33,971 bases of DNA, taken from Rhodovulum sp. PH10. GTDB lineage: Bacteria; Pseudomonadota; Alphaproteobacteria; Rhizobiales; Xanthobacteraceae. Below are positions 1 through 7,235 of this stretch, piece after piece. Numbering within the stretch: position 1 is the stretch's first letter; each line of letters starts with the position of its first letter. The position numbers and the translations under genes are program-made. A model generated the notes under the pieces. That model did not search any database, was not told the origin of the DNA, and saw nothing but the letters and a program-made list of their open reading frames with translations. The stretch covers positions 1 through 33,971 of the forward strand of contig NZ_AKZI01000124.1 of NCBI RefSeq assembly GCF_000293785.1, in the 5' to 3' direction.

Positions 1-180
1 GCGTGCGAGCCCGGCGGCGGCGCCCCGCGCGGTGCGCCCCGCCGTATGGCCTGCCGCGCGCGCGCGGGCGGGGCCGGGTTTCGCGACGGCGCCCGCGGCG
101 CCCCGACCGGCACGGTCGTCTCGGACCGGGCCGGCTCCGCCCTCACCCCCTCAAGCCAAAATCTCGAGGAAGACGTTCAG
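1..180. other. Left edge and leader of hydN, no gene called
   Basis: This GC-rich stretch upstream of hydN stays open in the hydN frame from the first base. However, it encodes only a low-complexity Arg/Gly/Ala string with no recognisable domain, so I treat it as leader. A purine-rich ribosome site (GAGGA, 166-170) sits 10 bases before the ATG at 181. An upstream gene of the same cluster could end to the left of the window. This cannot be seen. Confidence 0.5.
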
Positions 181-726
181 ATGAATCGACTCATCGTCTC
201 GGAACCGGCCAAGTGCATCGGCTGCCGGACTTGCGAGATCGCCTGTGTTCTCGCCCACCAGACCAGCAAAGACGTCGGCGCGATGACGAAGAAGGACTTC
301 GCCCCGCGTCTCAAGCTGATCCGCACGCTGAACATCTCGACGCCGGTGACCTGCCATCACTGCGACGACGCGCCCTGCCTCAATGCCTGCCCGGCCGGCG
401 CGATCGTCTACCGGCAGAACACCGTGCAGGTCGACCAGGAGCGCTGCATCGGCTGCAAGACCTGCGTGGTCGCCTGCCCGTTCGGCGCGATGGACGTGAT
501 CTCGGTGCCGGCCACCCGCAGCTTCGCCGGCGTGCAGCTGTCGAGCGGCACCAAGGCCGAGGCGCACAAGTGCGACCTCTGCATTGGCCGCGAGAACGGC
601 CCGGCCTGCGCCGAGGTGTGCCCCACCAAGGCGCTCCACGTGATGGACGAGAGCGCGCTCGACGCCACCCGCAAGCTCCGTCAGGAGCGCGCGGCGGCCG
701 AGGCGGCGCTCGGCGTCGTCGCCTGA
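181..726 (+). CDS. hydN: HydN-like 4Fe-4S ferredoxin, electron-transfer subunit for formate dehydrogenase H
   Basis: A 181-residue polyferredoxin that should carry electrons between the formate dehydrogenase encoded next to it and a partner such as a membrane hydrogenase. Sixteen cysteines fall into four clusters: C12/C15/C18/C22, C58/C61/C66/C70, C89/C92/C95/C99 and C131/C134/C143/C147. This is the four-cubane layout of HydN/HycB/DmsB-type proteins. There is no signal peptide or membrane segment, so it is cytoplasmic. The ATG at 181 is chosen because GAGGA lies 10 bases upstream and the protein begins like HydN (MNRLIVSEP, then KCIGCRTC). The open frame extends further upstream but codes for nothing recognisable. 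fdhF begins 27 bases after the stop, so the two are almost certainly cotranscribed. It could equally be called an HycB-type subunit; sequence alone does not separate the two. Confidence 0.9.
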   Translation: MNRLIVSEPAKCIGCRTCEIACVLAHQTSKDVGAMTKKDFAPRLKLIRTLNISTPVTCHHCDDAPCLNACPAGAIVYRQNTVQVDQERCIGCKTCVVACPFGAMDVISVPATRSFAGVQLSSGTKAEAHKCDLCIGRENGPACAEVCPTKALHVMDESALDATRKLRQERAAAEAALGVVA

Positions 727-753
727 TTCCCCTTCACACCGCGAGGTGACACC

Positions 754-2931
754 ATGGAAAAAGCCATTTCGGTCTGCCCGTACTGCGGCTCCGGCTGCAA
801 GTTCAACCTGTTGGTCGAGAACGACAAGGTCGTCGGCGTCGAGCCGCTGAACGGCGTGACCAACGAGGGCGAGCTCTGCCTCAAGGGCTGGTACGGCTTC
901 GACTTCATCAACGACACCAAGATCCTCACGCCGCGCCTGAAGCAGCCGATGATGCGCACCTCGCGCTCGGAGCCGTTCCGCGCCGTGTCGTGGGACGAGG
1001 TGATCGCCTACACCGCCGGCCGTCTCGCCGACATCAAGAAGAAGCACGGCCCCGACGCCATCATGATGACGGGCTCGTCGCGCGGCACCGGCAACGAATC
1101 GAACTTCGTCGCCCAAAAGTTCGCCCGCGCGGTGATCGGCACCAACAACATCGACAACTGCGCGCGGGTCTGCCATGCGCCGTCGGTGGCCGGCCTCGCC
1201 ACCACGCTCGGCAACGGCGCGATGTCCAACTCGATCTGCGAGATCGAGGACACCGACTGCATCCTGTGCTTCGGCTACAACGCCGCCGATTCGCACCCGA
1301 TCGTCGCCCGCCGCATCGTCAAGGCGAAGGAGAAGGGCGCGAAGATCATCGTCTGCGATCCGCGCCACATCGAGACCGCCCGGCTCGCAGACCTGTGGCT
1401 GGGGCTGAACAACGGCTCCAACATGGCGCTGGTCAACGCGTTCGCCAACGTGCTGATCACCGAGAACCTGTACGACAAGGAGTTCGTGGCGAACTACACG
1501 GAAGGCTTCGACGAGTACAAGAAGATCGTCGAGAAATACACGCCCGAGTACGTCGAGGGCATCACCGGCCTGCCGGCCTCGCAGATCCGCGAGGCGATGC
1601 GGATGTATGCGGGCGCCAAGACCGCCACCATCCTGTGGGGCATGGGCGTCACCCAGTGGGGCCAGGGCGTCGACGTGGTGAAGGGGCTGTCGGGCCTCGC
1701 GCTGCTCACCGGCAATCTCGGCAAGCCCAATGTCGGCGTCGGCCCGGTGCGCGGCCAGAACAACGTCCAGGGCTCGTGCGACATGGGCGTTCTGCCGAAC
1801 GTCTATCCCGGCTACCAGCAGGTCAGCGACCCCGAGGTGCGGGCGAAGTTCGCCAAGGCGTGGGGCGTGCCGAGCCTGCCCGACCGCCCCGGCATGTCGC
1901 TCACCGACGTGCCGCACGCGGCCGAATCCGGCAAGCTGAAGTGCATGTACATCTTCGGTGAGGATCCGGCCCAGACCGAGCCCGACCTCGCCGCGGTGCG
2001 CAAAGGCTTCGAGGCGCTCGACTTCATCATCGTGCAGGACATCTTCATGACGAAGACCGCGATGTTCGCGGACGTCCTGCTGCCGGCGACCTCGTGGGGC
2101 GAGCACGACTGCGTGTTCTCGTCCGCCGATCGCGGCTTCCAGCGCTCCTACAAGGCGGTCAATGCCAAGGGCGACCTCAAGCACGACTGGGAGATCCACA
2201 GCCTGCTCGCCACCGCGCTCGGCTATCCGATGAAGTACAAGGACACCGAGGAGATCTGGAACGAGCTGATCTCGCTGTGCCCGATCTACAAGGGCGCGAC
2301 CTACGAGAAGATGGAAGGCCTCGGCTACGTGCAGTGGCCGTGCATCGACGAGAAGGACCCCGGAACGAAGTGGCTCTACAAGGGCAACAAGTTCCAGACC
2401 AAGAGCACCAAGGGCTTGTTGTTCGCCTCCGAGTGGCGGCCGCCGCTCGACAAGACCGACGACAGCTTCCCGCTGGTGCTCTGCACGGTGCGCGAAGTCG
2501 GGCACTATTCGTGCCGCTCGATGACCGGCAACTGCCAGGCGCTCACCACGCTCGCCGACGAGCCGGGCTACGTCACGATCAACCCGAAGAACGCCGCTCC
2601 GCTTGGCGTGAAGGACCAGGATCTCGTGTGGGTGCAGTCGCGTCGCGGCAAGGTGATCGCCCGCGCGAACGTCACCGATCGCACCAATCTCGGCGCGGTC
2701 TACATGACCTACCAGTGGTGGATCGGCGCGTGCAACGAGCTCACCGTCCATCACGTCGACCCGATCTCGAAGACCCCCGAATACAAGTATTCGGCGGTGC
2801 GGGTCGAGGCGATCGCCGATCAGGTGTGGGCCGAGAACTACGTCCAGCACGAGTATGCCGAGCTGAAGGCGAAGCTCGCCAAGGGCGCGACCCCGATTCC
2901 CGCCGACGCCCGCGTCGCCGAGCCGGCGTGA
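754..2931 (+). CDS. fdhF: Formate dehydrogenase H, molybdopterin enzyme, cysteine (non-seleno) form
   Basis: A 725-residue catalytic subunit that oxidises formate to CO2 at a bis-molybdopterin-guanine-dinucleotide centre. It is collinear with E. coli FdhF (about 715 residues) from end to end. The N-terminal 4Fe-4S ligands are C8, C11, C15 and C42, followed by K44. The metal-ligand position equivalent to Sec140 is an ordinary cysteine, C140 (codon TGC at 1171-1173, within ARVCHAPS), so no SECIS element or selenocysteine machinery is needed. Other conserved FdhF stretches are GNGAMSN, RGQNNVQG, GEDPAQTE, STVREVGHYSCRSM-like text and the C-terminal TYQWWIGACNEL. GAGGTG (743-748) gives a clear ribosome site. 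Close similarity to FdhF, rather than to the NAD-linked FdsA, together with hydN and hyp genes beside it, points to a formate-hydrogenlyase-like role. No signal peptide is present, so the enzyme is cytoplasmic. Confidence 0.95.
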   Translation: MEKAISVCPYCGSGCKFNLLVENDKVVGVEPLNGVTNEGELCLKGWYGFDFINDTKILTPRLKQPMMRTSRSEPFRAVSWDEVIAYTAGRLADIKKKHGPDAIMMTGSSRGTGNESNFVAQKFARAVIGTNNIDNCARVCHAPSVAGLATTLGNGAMSNSICEIEDTDCILCFGYNAADSHPIVARRIVKAKEKGAKIIVCDPRHIETARLADLWLGLNNGSNMALVNAFANVLITENLYDKEFVANYTEGFDEYKKIVEKYTPEYVEGITGLPASQIREAMRMYAGAKTATILWGMGVTQWGQGVDVVKGLSGLALLTGNLGKPNVGVGPVRGQNNVQGSCDMGVLPNVYPGYQQVSDPEVRAKFAKAWGVPSLPDRPGMSLTDVPHAAESGKLKCMYIFGEDPAQTEPDLAAVRKGFEALDFIIVQDIFMTKTAMFADVLLPATSWGEHDCVFSSADRGFQRSYKAVNAKGDLKHDWEIHSLLATALGYPMKYKDTEEIWNELISLCPIYKGATYEKMEGLGYVQWPCIDEKDPGTKWLYKGNKFQTKSTKGLLFASEWRPPLDKTDDSFPLVLCTVREVGHYSCRSMTGNCQALTTLADEPGYVTINPKNAAPLGVKDQDLVWVQSRRGKVIARANVTDRTNLGAVYMTYQWWIGACNELTVHHVDPISKTPEYKYSAVRVEAIADQVWAENYVQHEYAELKAKLAKGATPIPADARVAEPA

Positions 2932-2953
2932 TTTTGCCGGCGACCGAGCTCGA

Positions 2954-3000
2954 CCTCGTCCTGAGGAGCACTCCGCAGGAGTGCGTCTCGAAGGACGAGG
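2954..3000. repeat. 47-bp interspersed palindromic repeat, copy 1
   Basis: A nested palindrome. The outer arms are CCTCGTCC (2954-2961) and GGACGAGG (2993-3000), perfectly complementary. The inner arms are GCACTCC (2968-2974) and GGAGTGC (2978-2984) around a GCA loop. A second, nearly identical copy lies at 33927-33971. It stands just after the fdhF stop. Such elements are scattered in intergenic DNA of Rhodopseudomonas and Bradyrhizobium relatives. As RNA it would form a long hairpin, but no U-tract follows. Confidence 0.85.
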
Positions 3001-3072
3001 GCACGGACGATGGCAAGGCTCGGGCTTCACCGAACACGCGGCGGACCTTCGTTTCCGCCCGCCGCGCCCCTT

Positions 3073-3108
3073 CCCTCCTCCCGCCCGCGGGAGGAGGGCT
3101 CTTTCTCC
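3073..3108 (+). terminator. Strong hairpin between fdhF and hypA
   Basis: Twelve-base arms at 3073-3084 and 3087-3098 (CCCTCCTCCCGC and its exact complement) enclose a two-base gap. The pyrimidine-rich, U-containing tail CTCTTTCTCC (3099-3108) follows. It may end fdhF transcripts or attenuate read-through into hypA, whose ATG lies only 15 bases downstream. The tail is not a clean U-run, so partial termination or RNA stabilisation are alternatives. Confidence 0.5.
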
Positions 3109-3123
3109 TCACCGAGACCGGCG

Positions 3124-3465
3124 ATGCACGAGCTGACGATCTGCGCGAATCTGATCGAGCTTTTGGACGGCGAGCGCCGCCGCCGCGGCTTTCGCACGGT
3201 GAAGCGCCTGCGTCTCGAGATCGGCCGCTTCTCCTGCCTCGATCCGGAAGCGCTGCGCTTCGCCTTCGAGATCTCTTCGCGCGACACCTTTCTGCACGCC
3301 GCGGCGCTCGAGATCGAGCGGCCGCCCGGCCGTGCCACCTGCCTCGACTGCGGCGCCGCGGTCGAGGTCGAATCCCGCCTGGACGCCTGCCCGCACTGCG
3401 GCGGCGTTCGTCTCGACCCCACCGGGGGCGATCGAATGCGTTTGATCGAAATGGAGGTACGATGA
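3124..3465 (+). CDS. hypA: HypA, hydrogenase nickel-insertion protein
   Basis: A 113-residue metallochaperone that, with HypB, delivers nickel to the large subunit of NiFe hydrogenases in the cytoplasm. The family start MHEL is intact, with H2 and E3 as the usual N-terminal nickel ligands. A zinc knuckle is formed by C73/C76 and C89/C92. The C-terminus LIEMEV is typical. The ATG at 3124 is chosen because it yields this canonical N-terminus; an open frame upstream has no family sequence. Only a weak ribosome site is visible, and a strong hairpin ends 15 to 25 bases before the start, so expression may be modest or attenuated. The stop overlaps the start of the next small ORF. No hypB, hypD, hypE or hypF is in the window. 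Confidence 0.93.
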   Translation: MHELTICANLIELLDGERRRRGFRTVKRLRLEIGRFSCLDPEALRFAFEISSRDTFLHAAALEIERPPGRATCLDCGAAVEVESRLDACPHCGGVRLDPTGGDRMRLIEMEVR

Positions 3466-3626
3466 TGTGCGAGCATTGTGGACGTGATCACGAGCCGCGC
3501 CGCGGCGCCGAGACGACCAAAACCGACCCGGCGCATCCCGCCGCCAAATGGCGTCCCGGCACCGCCGCACCGACGGTGTTGCACGAGGTCGTGACCGGCG
3601 ACGCGCCGCCGCGTCCGGCCGCCTGA
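3462..3626 (+). CDS. Small Cys/His-containing protein between hypA and hypC, unknown function
   Basis: A 54-codon ORF whose start overlaps the hypA stop (ATGATG with TGA at 3463-3465). It is served by GGAGG at 3453-3457, as expected for translational coupling. It begins MMCEHCGRDHEP, a CxxCG motif followed by Asp-His. After that it is Pro/Ala-rich with further histidines, and no domain is recognisable. HypB proteins start with a comparable N-terminal metal-binding CxxCGC peptide, but the GTPase domain is wholly absent here. It ends 13 bases before hypC. It may be a metal-binding accessory peptide or a relic of a hypB N-terminus. That it is translated is likely from spacing and ribosome site; its function is unknown. 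Confidence 0.6.
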   Translation: MMCEHCGRDHEPRRGAETTKTDPAHPAAKWRPGTAAPTVLHEVVTGDAPPRPAA

Positions 3627-3639
3627 CGCGGGCCCGGCG

Positions 3640-3987
3640 ATGTGCATCGCGCTCCCGCGCAAGATCGTCGAGGTTCTCGATCGTGAGCGCGCGATGGTCG
3701 CGCTCGCGCCCGAGTCGAACGACCAGACCGGCACGGCCGACGCGGTGTCGGTCGCACTGCTCGCAGAATCGCGCGAGGCGATCGAGGCGATGGTCGGCCA
3801 ATGGGTGCTGGTCCATGCCGGCTTCGCGCTTTCGATCGTCGACGAGGAGGACGCGCGCTCGCGCCTGCAGATGTTCGCCGCGATGCGCGGCGACACCACG
3901 CCGCTCGATCTGCGCGAGCTTCACGACGTCCTCCACGACGCTCTGCACGACGCCCGGCCCGACCCGCGTCGCGACGGCGCGCCCTGA
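3640..3987 (+). CDS. hypC: HypC/HybG-family hydrogenase maturation chaperone
   Basis: A 115-residue protein of the HypC/HupF family. It carries the Fe(CN)2CO centre with HypD and escorts the immature NiFe-hydrogenase large subunit. The N-terminus MCIALPRKI carries the essential C2, exposed after Met removal, and the family beta-barrel signature GQWVLVHAGFALSIVDEEDA follows at about residues 52-71. The C-terminus, about 25 residues longer than many HypC proteins, is rich in Asp, His and Arg. It follows the small ORF by 13 bases and hypA closely, so hypA, the small ORF and hypC form one unit. HypC presence means a NiFe hydrogenase is matured in this cell, probably encoded outside the window next to fdhF. 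Confidence 0.92.
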   Translation: MCIALPRKIVEVLDRERAMVALAPESNDQTGTADAVSVALLAESREAIEAMVGQWVLVHAGFALSIVDEEDARSRLQMFAAMRGDTTPLDLRELHDVLHDALHDARPDPRRDGAP

Positions 3988-4149
3988 CGCGACCCCGGCG
4001 ACACACGCCGCCGTCACCACCACCGGGTCGTCCGAACCATAGCGATTCCCCCGATAGGCCGCGCCCCGAACATGGTATAAATTGCGCCGCGGCACGGGCC
4101 GCCGACGGGCCTCGTCCCCAGGTAGCCGGACCGCGCTCACAGATCGTTC

Positions 4150-5049
4150 ATGCAAGAGAAACTCGAGTTCCTGCTGGCTCTCGCCCGCGAAAAGCATTTC
4201 GGCCGTGCGGCGCAAGTGTGCGGCGTGTCGCAGCCGAATCTGTCCGCGGCGATCAAGCAACTCGAAAGCATGATGGGCGTGCCGCTGGTCGATCGCGGCG
4301 CGCGTTTTCTCGGCTTCACGCCGGAGGGCGAGCGCGTGCTCGAATGGGCGCGGCGGATCGTCGGCGACATGCGGGCGATGCACGCCGACATCGAGACGAT
4401 GAAGCTCGGCCTGAAGGGGCATCTGCGCATCGCCGCCATTCCGACCGCGCTGCCGGTGGTCTACCGGCTCACCGCCGCCTTCTGGCAGCGCCATCCGGAG
4501 ATCCGCCTCTCGATCGCCTCGCACACCTCGACCGAGGTGCTGTCGCTCCTGGAAAACCTCGAGGCCGACGCCGGCCTCACCTATCTCGACAACGAGCCGG
4601 TCGGCCGCGTCGCCGAGGTACCGCTCTATCGCGAACGTTATTATCTGGTGACGCCGCGCGGCGGCCCGTTCACCAATCGTCCGTCGGTGACGTGGGAAGA
4701 GGTCGCGACGCTGCCACTGTGCCTGCTCACGCCGGACATGCAGAACCGCCGCATCATCGACCGCATTTTTCAGGAGGCCGGCGTCACCGTCGAACCGATG
4801 CTGGAATCGAGCTCGATGGTGGTGCTCGCCACGCATCTGCGCGCCGGCCGGCTTTCCACCGTGATGCCGCGCGTCATGGCGGAGGAGCTGGCGATGCCGA
4901 GCACGATCGAGACGGTGCCGATCGTCGCGCCCGACGTCTCCACGCTGATCGGCCTCGTCGTCGCCAAGCGCGACCCGCAGCCGCCGCTCACCGCGGCGCT
5001 GATCGCCGAGGCGCGCGCGATCGCGCCCGCCCTCGCCTCGATCGCCTGA
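4150..5049 (+). CDS. LysR-family transcriptional regulator near the formate dehydrogenase genes
   Basis: A 299-residue LysR-type regulator. A winged helix-turn-helix lies in residues 1-60 (AAQVCGVSQPNLSAAIKQLE, with the start MQEKLEFLLALAREKHFGR). A two-lobed effector-binding domain runs from about residue 88 to the end (GHLRIAAIPTALPVV, GLTYLDNEPV). Length and order are normal. It lies downstream of hypC on the same strand with a 162-base gap containing TATAAA (4076-4081), so it may have its own promoter. LysR regulators beside formate dehydrogenase genes are known (for example FdsR of Rhodobacter), which makes control of fdhF/hydN a reasonable guess. The inducer is not visible. It is convergent with cobQ, whose stop is only 15 bases away. 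Confidence 0.9.
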   Translation: MQEKLEFLLALAREKHFGRAAQVCGVSQPNLSAAIKQLESMMGVPLVDRGARFLGFTPEGERVLEWARRIVGDMRAMHADIETMKLGLKGHLRIAAIPTALPVVYRLTAAFWQRHPEIRLSIASHTSTEVLSLLENLEADAGLTYLDNEPVGRVAEVPLYRERYYLVTPRGGPFTNRPSVTWEEVATLPLCLLTPDMQNRRIIDRIFQEAGVTVEPMLESSSMVVLATHLRAGRLSTVMPRVMAEELAMPSTIETVPIVAPDVSTLIGLVVAKRDPQPPLTAALIAEARAIAPALASIA

Positions 5050-5064
5050 CCGCGGATCGTTTCA

Positions 5065-6657
5065 TCAGCGTCGTGCGAGCGCAAGCAGCGCGTCGAGATC
5101 GAGATTCTGCTCGCAGTGATCGGCGAGCGCGTCGATCGCCGCCTCGGTGCGCGCCTTGAAGTCGAGCGCGGAGGTTTGCGCACCGACCGCGTGCAGCCAG
5201 TGATCACGAAACGCATCCGAGCCGAACAGGCCGTGCACATAGGCCCCGGCCACACGACCGTCGGCCGACACCGCGCCTTCCGGCCGCGGGTTTCCGGCGC
5301 CGTCGTCCAGCATCAGCCACGGCCGTGACAACCCTGGGCCGGTGGTGCGGCCCATGTGCATCTCGTAACCGGTGACGCGGCAGCCGCTGCGGCGGTCGAT
5401 CGTGTCGATCTCGACCAGACGCTTCTCGCCGCCGATCTCGGTCTCGATGTCGAGCAGCCCGAGCCCCGCGGTCTCGCCAGGCTCGCCTTCCAGCCCCTGC
5501 GGATCGCGCACCACCTTCCCGAGCATCTGATAGCCGGCGCACAACCCGACCACCCGGCCGCCGTGCCGCACATGCGCGAGAATATCGATGTCCCAGCCCT
5601 CGCGGCGAAGCGTCGCGAGATCGGTGCGGGTCGCCTTCGAGCCCGGCAAAATGATCACGTCGGTGTCCGATGGAATCGCATGGCCCGGCTGGACGAAGCG
5701 GAGTGCGACGCCCGGCTCGGCGGCGAGCGGATCGAGGTCGTCGAAATTGGCGATGCGGGAAAGCCGCGGCACCGCGACCTTCAGCCCCCGCCCCTCTCCG
5801 GTCGCCGGCCGCTCGAGCGCCAGCGAATCCTCCGCCGGCAAACGGTCGGCATGCGCGAACCAGCGCAGCACGCCGAGAAACGGCCAGCCGGTGCATTCCG
5901 TGATGGTCTTCACGCCCGGCTCGAACAGCGAGAAATCGCCGCGGAACTTGTTGACGACGTAACCGACCACGCGCGCCCGATCGGCCGGATCGAGCAGCGC
6001 GTGGCTGCCCACGATCGCCGCCATCGTGCCGCCGCGGTCGATGTCGGAGAGAATCACGACCGGCAGGTCGGCGGCGGCCGCGAGATGCATGTTGGTGATG
6101 TCGGACGAGCGCAAATAGACTTCCGCGCCCGAGCCCGCGCCTTCCACCAGCACGAGGTCGGCCTCGGCGCGCAAGCGGTCGAGGCTGTCGAGAATCGCCG
6201 GCATCATGTGATGACGCATGCGGTGATAGATGCGCGCCGGGCAGTTGCCGAGCACACGCCCGCGCAACACCACCTGCGAGCCGATGTCGGTCTGCGGCTT
6301 CAGCAGCACGGGGTTCATGTGGATCGACGGCGCGGCGTTGCACGCGCGCGCCTGTAGAGCCTGCGCGCGGCCGATCTCGCCAAAAACGATCTCGCCGTCC
6401 GGTCCGGGCGGCAGATCGCTGTCGGCGGCGACCGCCGCGTTGTTGCTCATGTTCTGCGCCTTGAACGGCCGCACCACCAGCCCACGGCGCGCGAACGCGC
6501 GGCACAGCCCCGCCACCACCATGCTCTTTCCGACGTCCGACGCCGTGCCCTGTATCATCAGCGTGCGCGCGCGCCGCGGCAGATTGCCCGGAGCGGGCGT
6601 CCAGGCGACGCGCTCGATCAGCGTGGCGACTTCTTTGTCCTGGCAATTTTTGGTCAT
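5065..6657 (-). CDS. cobQ: Cobyric acid synthase (adenosylcobyrinate a,c-diamide amidase)
   Basis: A 530-residue ATP- and glutamine-dependent amidotransferase that amidates four carboxyl groups of adenosylcobyrinate a,c-diamide in cobalamin synthesis. The N-terminal dethiobiotin-synthetase-like P-loop GTASDVGKS is at residues 37-45. KAQNMSNNAAV, GEIGRAQALQARA and MNPVLLKP are CobQ signatures. The C-terminal class I glutaminase-like domain has nucleophile C373 (VGLCAGYQMLG) and H475 (YVHGLFGSD). The ATG at 6657 is the first good start before the P-loop; the preceding 30 residues are slightly longer than in many CobQ proteins. A cobalamin riboswitch lies upstream on the same strand, so expression should fall when B12 is plentiful. 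No other cobalamin gene is in the window. Confidence 0.95.
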   Translation of the reverse strand: MTKNCQDKEVATLIERVAWTPAPGNLPRRARTLMIQGTASDVGKSMVVAGLCRAFARRGLVVRPFKAQNMSNNAAVAADSDLPPGPDGEIVFGEIGRAQALQARACNAAPSIHMNPVLLKPQTDIGSQVVLRGRVLGNCPARIYHRMRHHMMPAILDSLDRLRAEADLVLVEGAGSGAEVYLRSSDITNMHLAAAADLPVVILSDIDRGGTMAAIVGSHALLDPADRARVVGYVVNKFRGDFSLFEPGVKTITECTGWPFLGVLRWFAHADRLPAEDSLALERPATGEGRGLKVAVPRLSRIANFDDLDPLAAEPGVALRFVQPGHAIPSDTDVIILPGSKATRTDLATLRREGWDIDILAHVRHGGRVVGLCAGYQMLGKVVRDPQGLEGEPGETAGLGLLDIETEIGGEKRLVEIDTIDRRSGCRVTGYEMHMGRTTGPGLSRPWLMLDDGAGNPRPEGAVSADGRVAGAYVHGLFGSDAFRDHWLHAVGAQTSALDFKARTEAAIDALADHCEQNLDLDALLALARR

Positions 6658-6865
6658 GAGACGATCCGAATAATTTTCGGCCTCGGCAACGCCGCTGCGG
6701 GCGCACGCCGAGCTGTCCGCGCTCACGTCGCGCGGCGGAACACGTTCGATGAAAGCAGAAGATCGCGACACCGGCGTCGCCCGACGGCGCTGCGGGCCGC
6801 ACGACACAATCAGATTTGAATGGACATGTGCGCTCCGCCTCTCGACCCGCCATCGAACGAGTTGA

Positions 6866-7050
6866 ACCCGTGTCTCCGGCCGGTCTCCTGGCTCGCGGAT
6901 CGTGGCCGCCGGCCGTCCTCGCCGAACTCGAGCGCTCGGTGGCTGGACCGACGGCGATCCGCCCACAGTTGCGGGGCAGCCGCGGCATGGGCGACGCTCG
7001 CAGGGAGCCCGCCGCACCGCATTCCCTATTCACCTCTCACGAGGCACCGA
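6866..7050 (-). promoter_or_regulatory. Cobalamin (B12) riboswitch upstream of cobQ
   Basis: Read on the minus strand, this leader begins GGTGCC...GAGGTGAATAGGGAA (around 7045-7021). It continues with GCTGCCCCGCAACTGTGG (about 6982-6965) and a GCCAC element (about 6940). It ends with the B12 box GAGCCAGGAGACCGGC (about 6895-6880). Order and spacing match the cobalamin riboswitch class. It is oriented toward cobQ, about 210 bases upstream of its ATG. Adenosylcobalamin binding would be expected to repress cobQ. The expression platform itself was not resolved. Confidence 0.9.
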
Positions 7051-7143
7051 AGACGGCGTCAAATGAGCACGAACTCTCGCGCGGCGCAAGCCGGGGCAAA
7101 ACCCGGGGCAGCGGCCGAGCGGCAGCGCACCTGCGACGAAAAG

Positions 7144-7175
7144 AAGCCGGCGCGGAGGAGCGTCCGCGCCGGCTT
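7144..7175 (-). terminator. Rho-independent terminator of the DapA-like/SDR operon
   Basis: A perfect 13-bp stem (7144-7156 with 7163-7175, AAGCCGGCGCGGA and its complement) has a six-base loop. On the minus strand it is followed by CTTTTCG. It begins about 60 bases after the SDR stop codon and about 95 bases before the cobalamin riboswitch, so it insulates cobQ control from the upstream operon. Confidence 0.85.
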
Positions 7176-7235
7176 CGTCGGTCGACCTTCGTTCTCGTCG
7201 GGTCCGGTCGGAATGCCGCTCGCCGTGTTCCGGCA

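Noticed and set aside
46-180. Upstream extension of hydN by 45 codons
   Set aside because: The added residues are low-complexity Arg/Gly/Ala, while the ATG at 181 has its own ribosome site and the canonical family N-terminus.
1171-1173. Possible selenocysteine site in fdhF
   Set aside because: The codon at the Sec140-equivalent position is TGC, cysteine, and not TGA. No in-frame TGA interrupts the gene.
151-3030. A 959-codon open frame on the minus strand across hydN and fdhF
   Set aside because: It mirrors the codon structure of the well-supported plus-strand genes. It is made of His/Arg/Leu/Val/Ala-rich low-complexity text with no domain.
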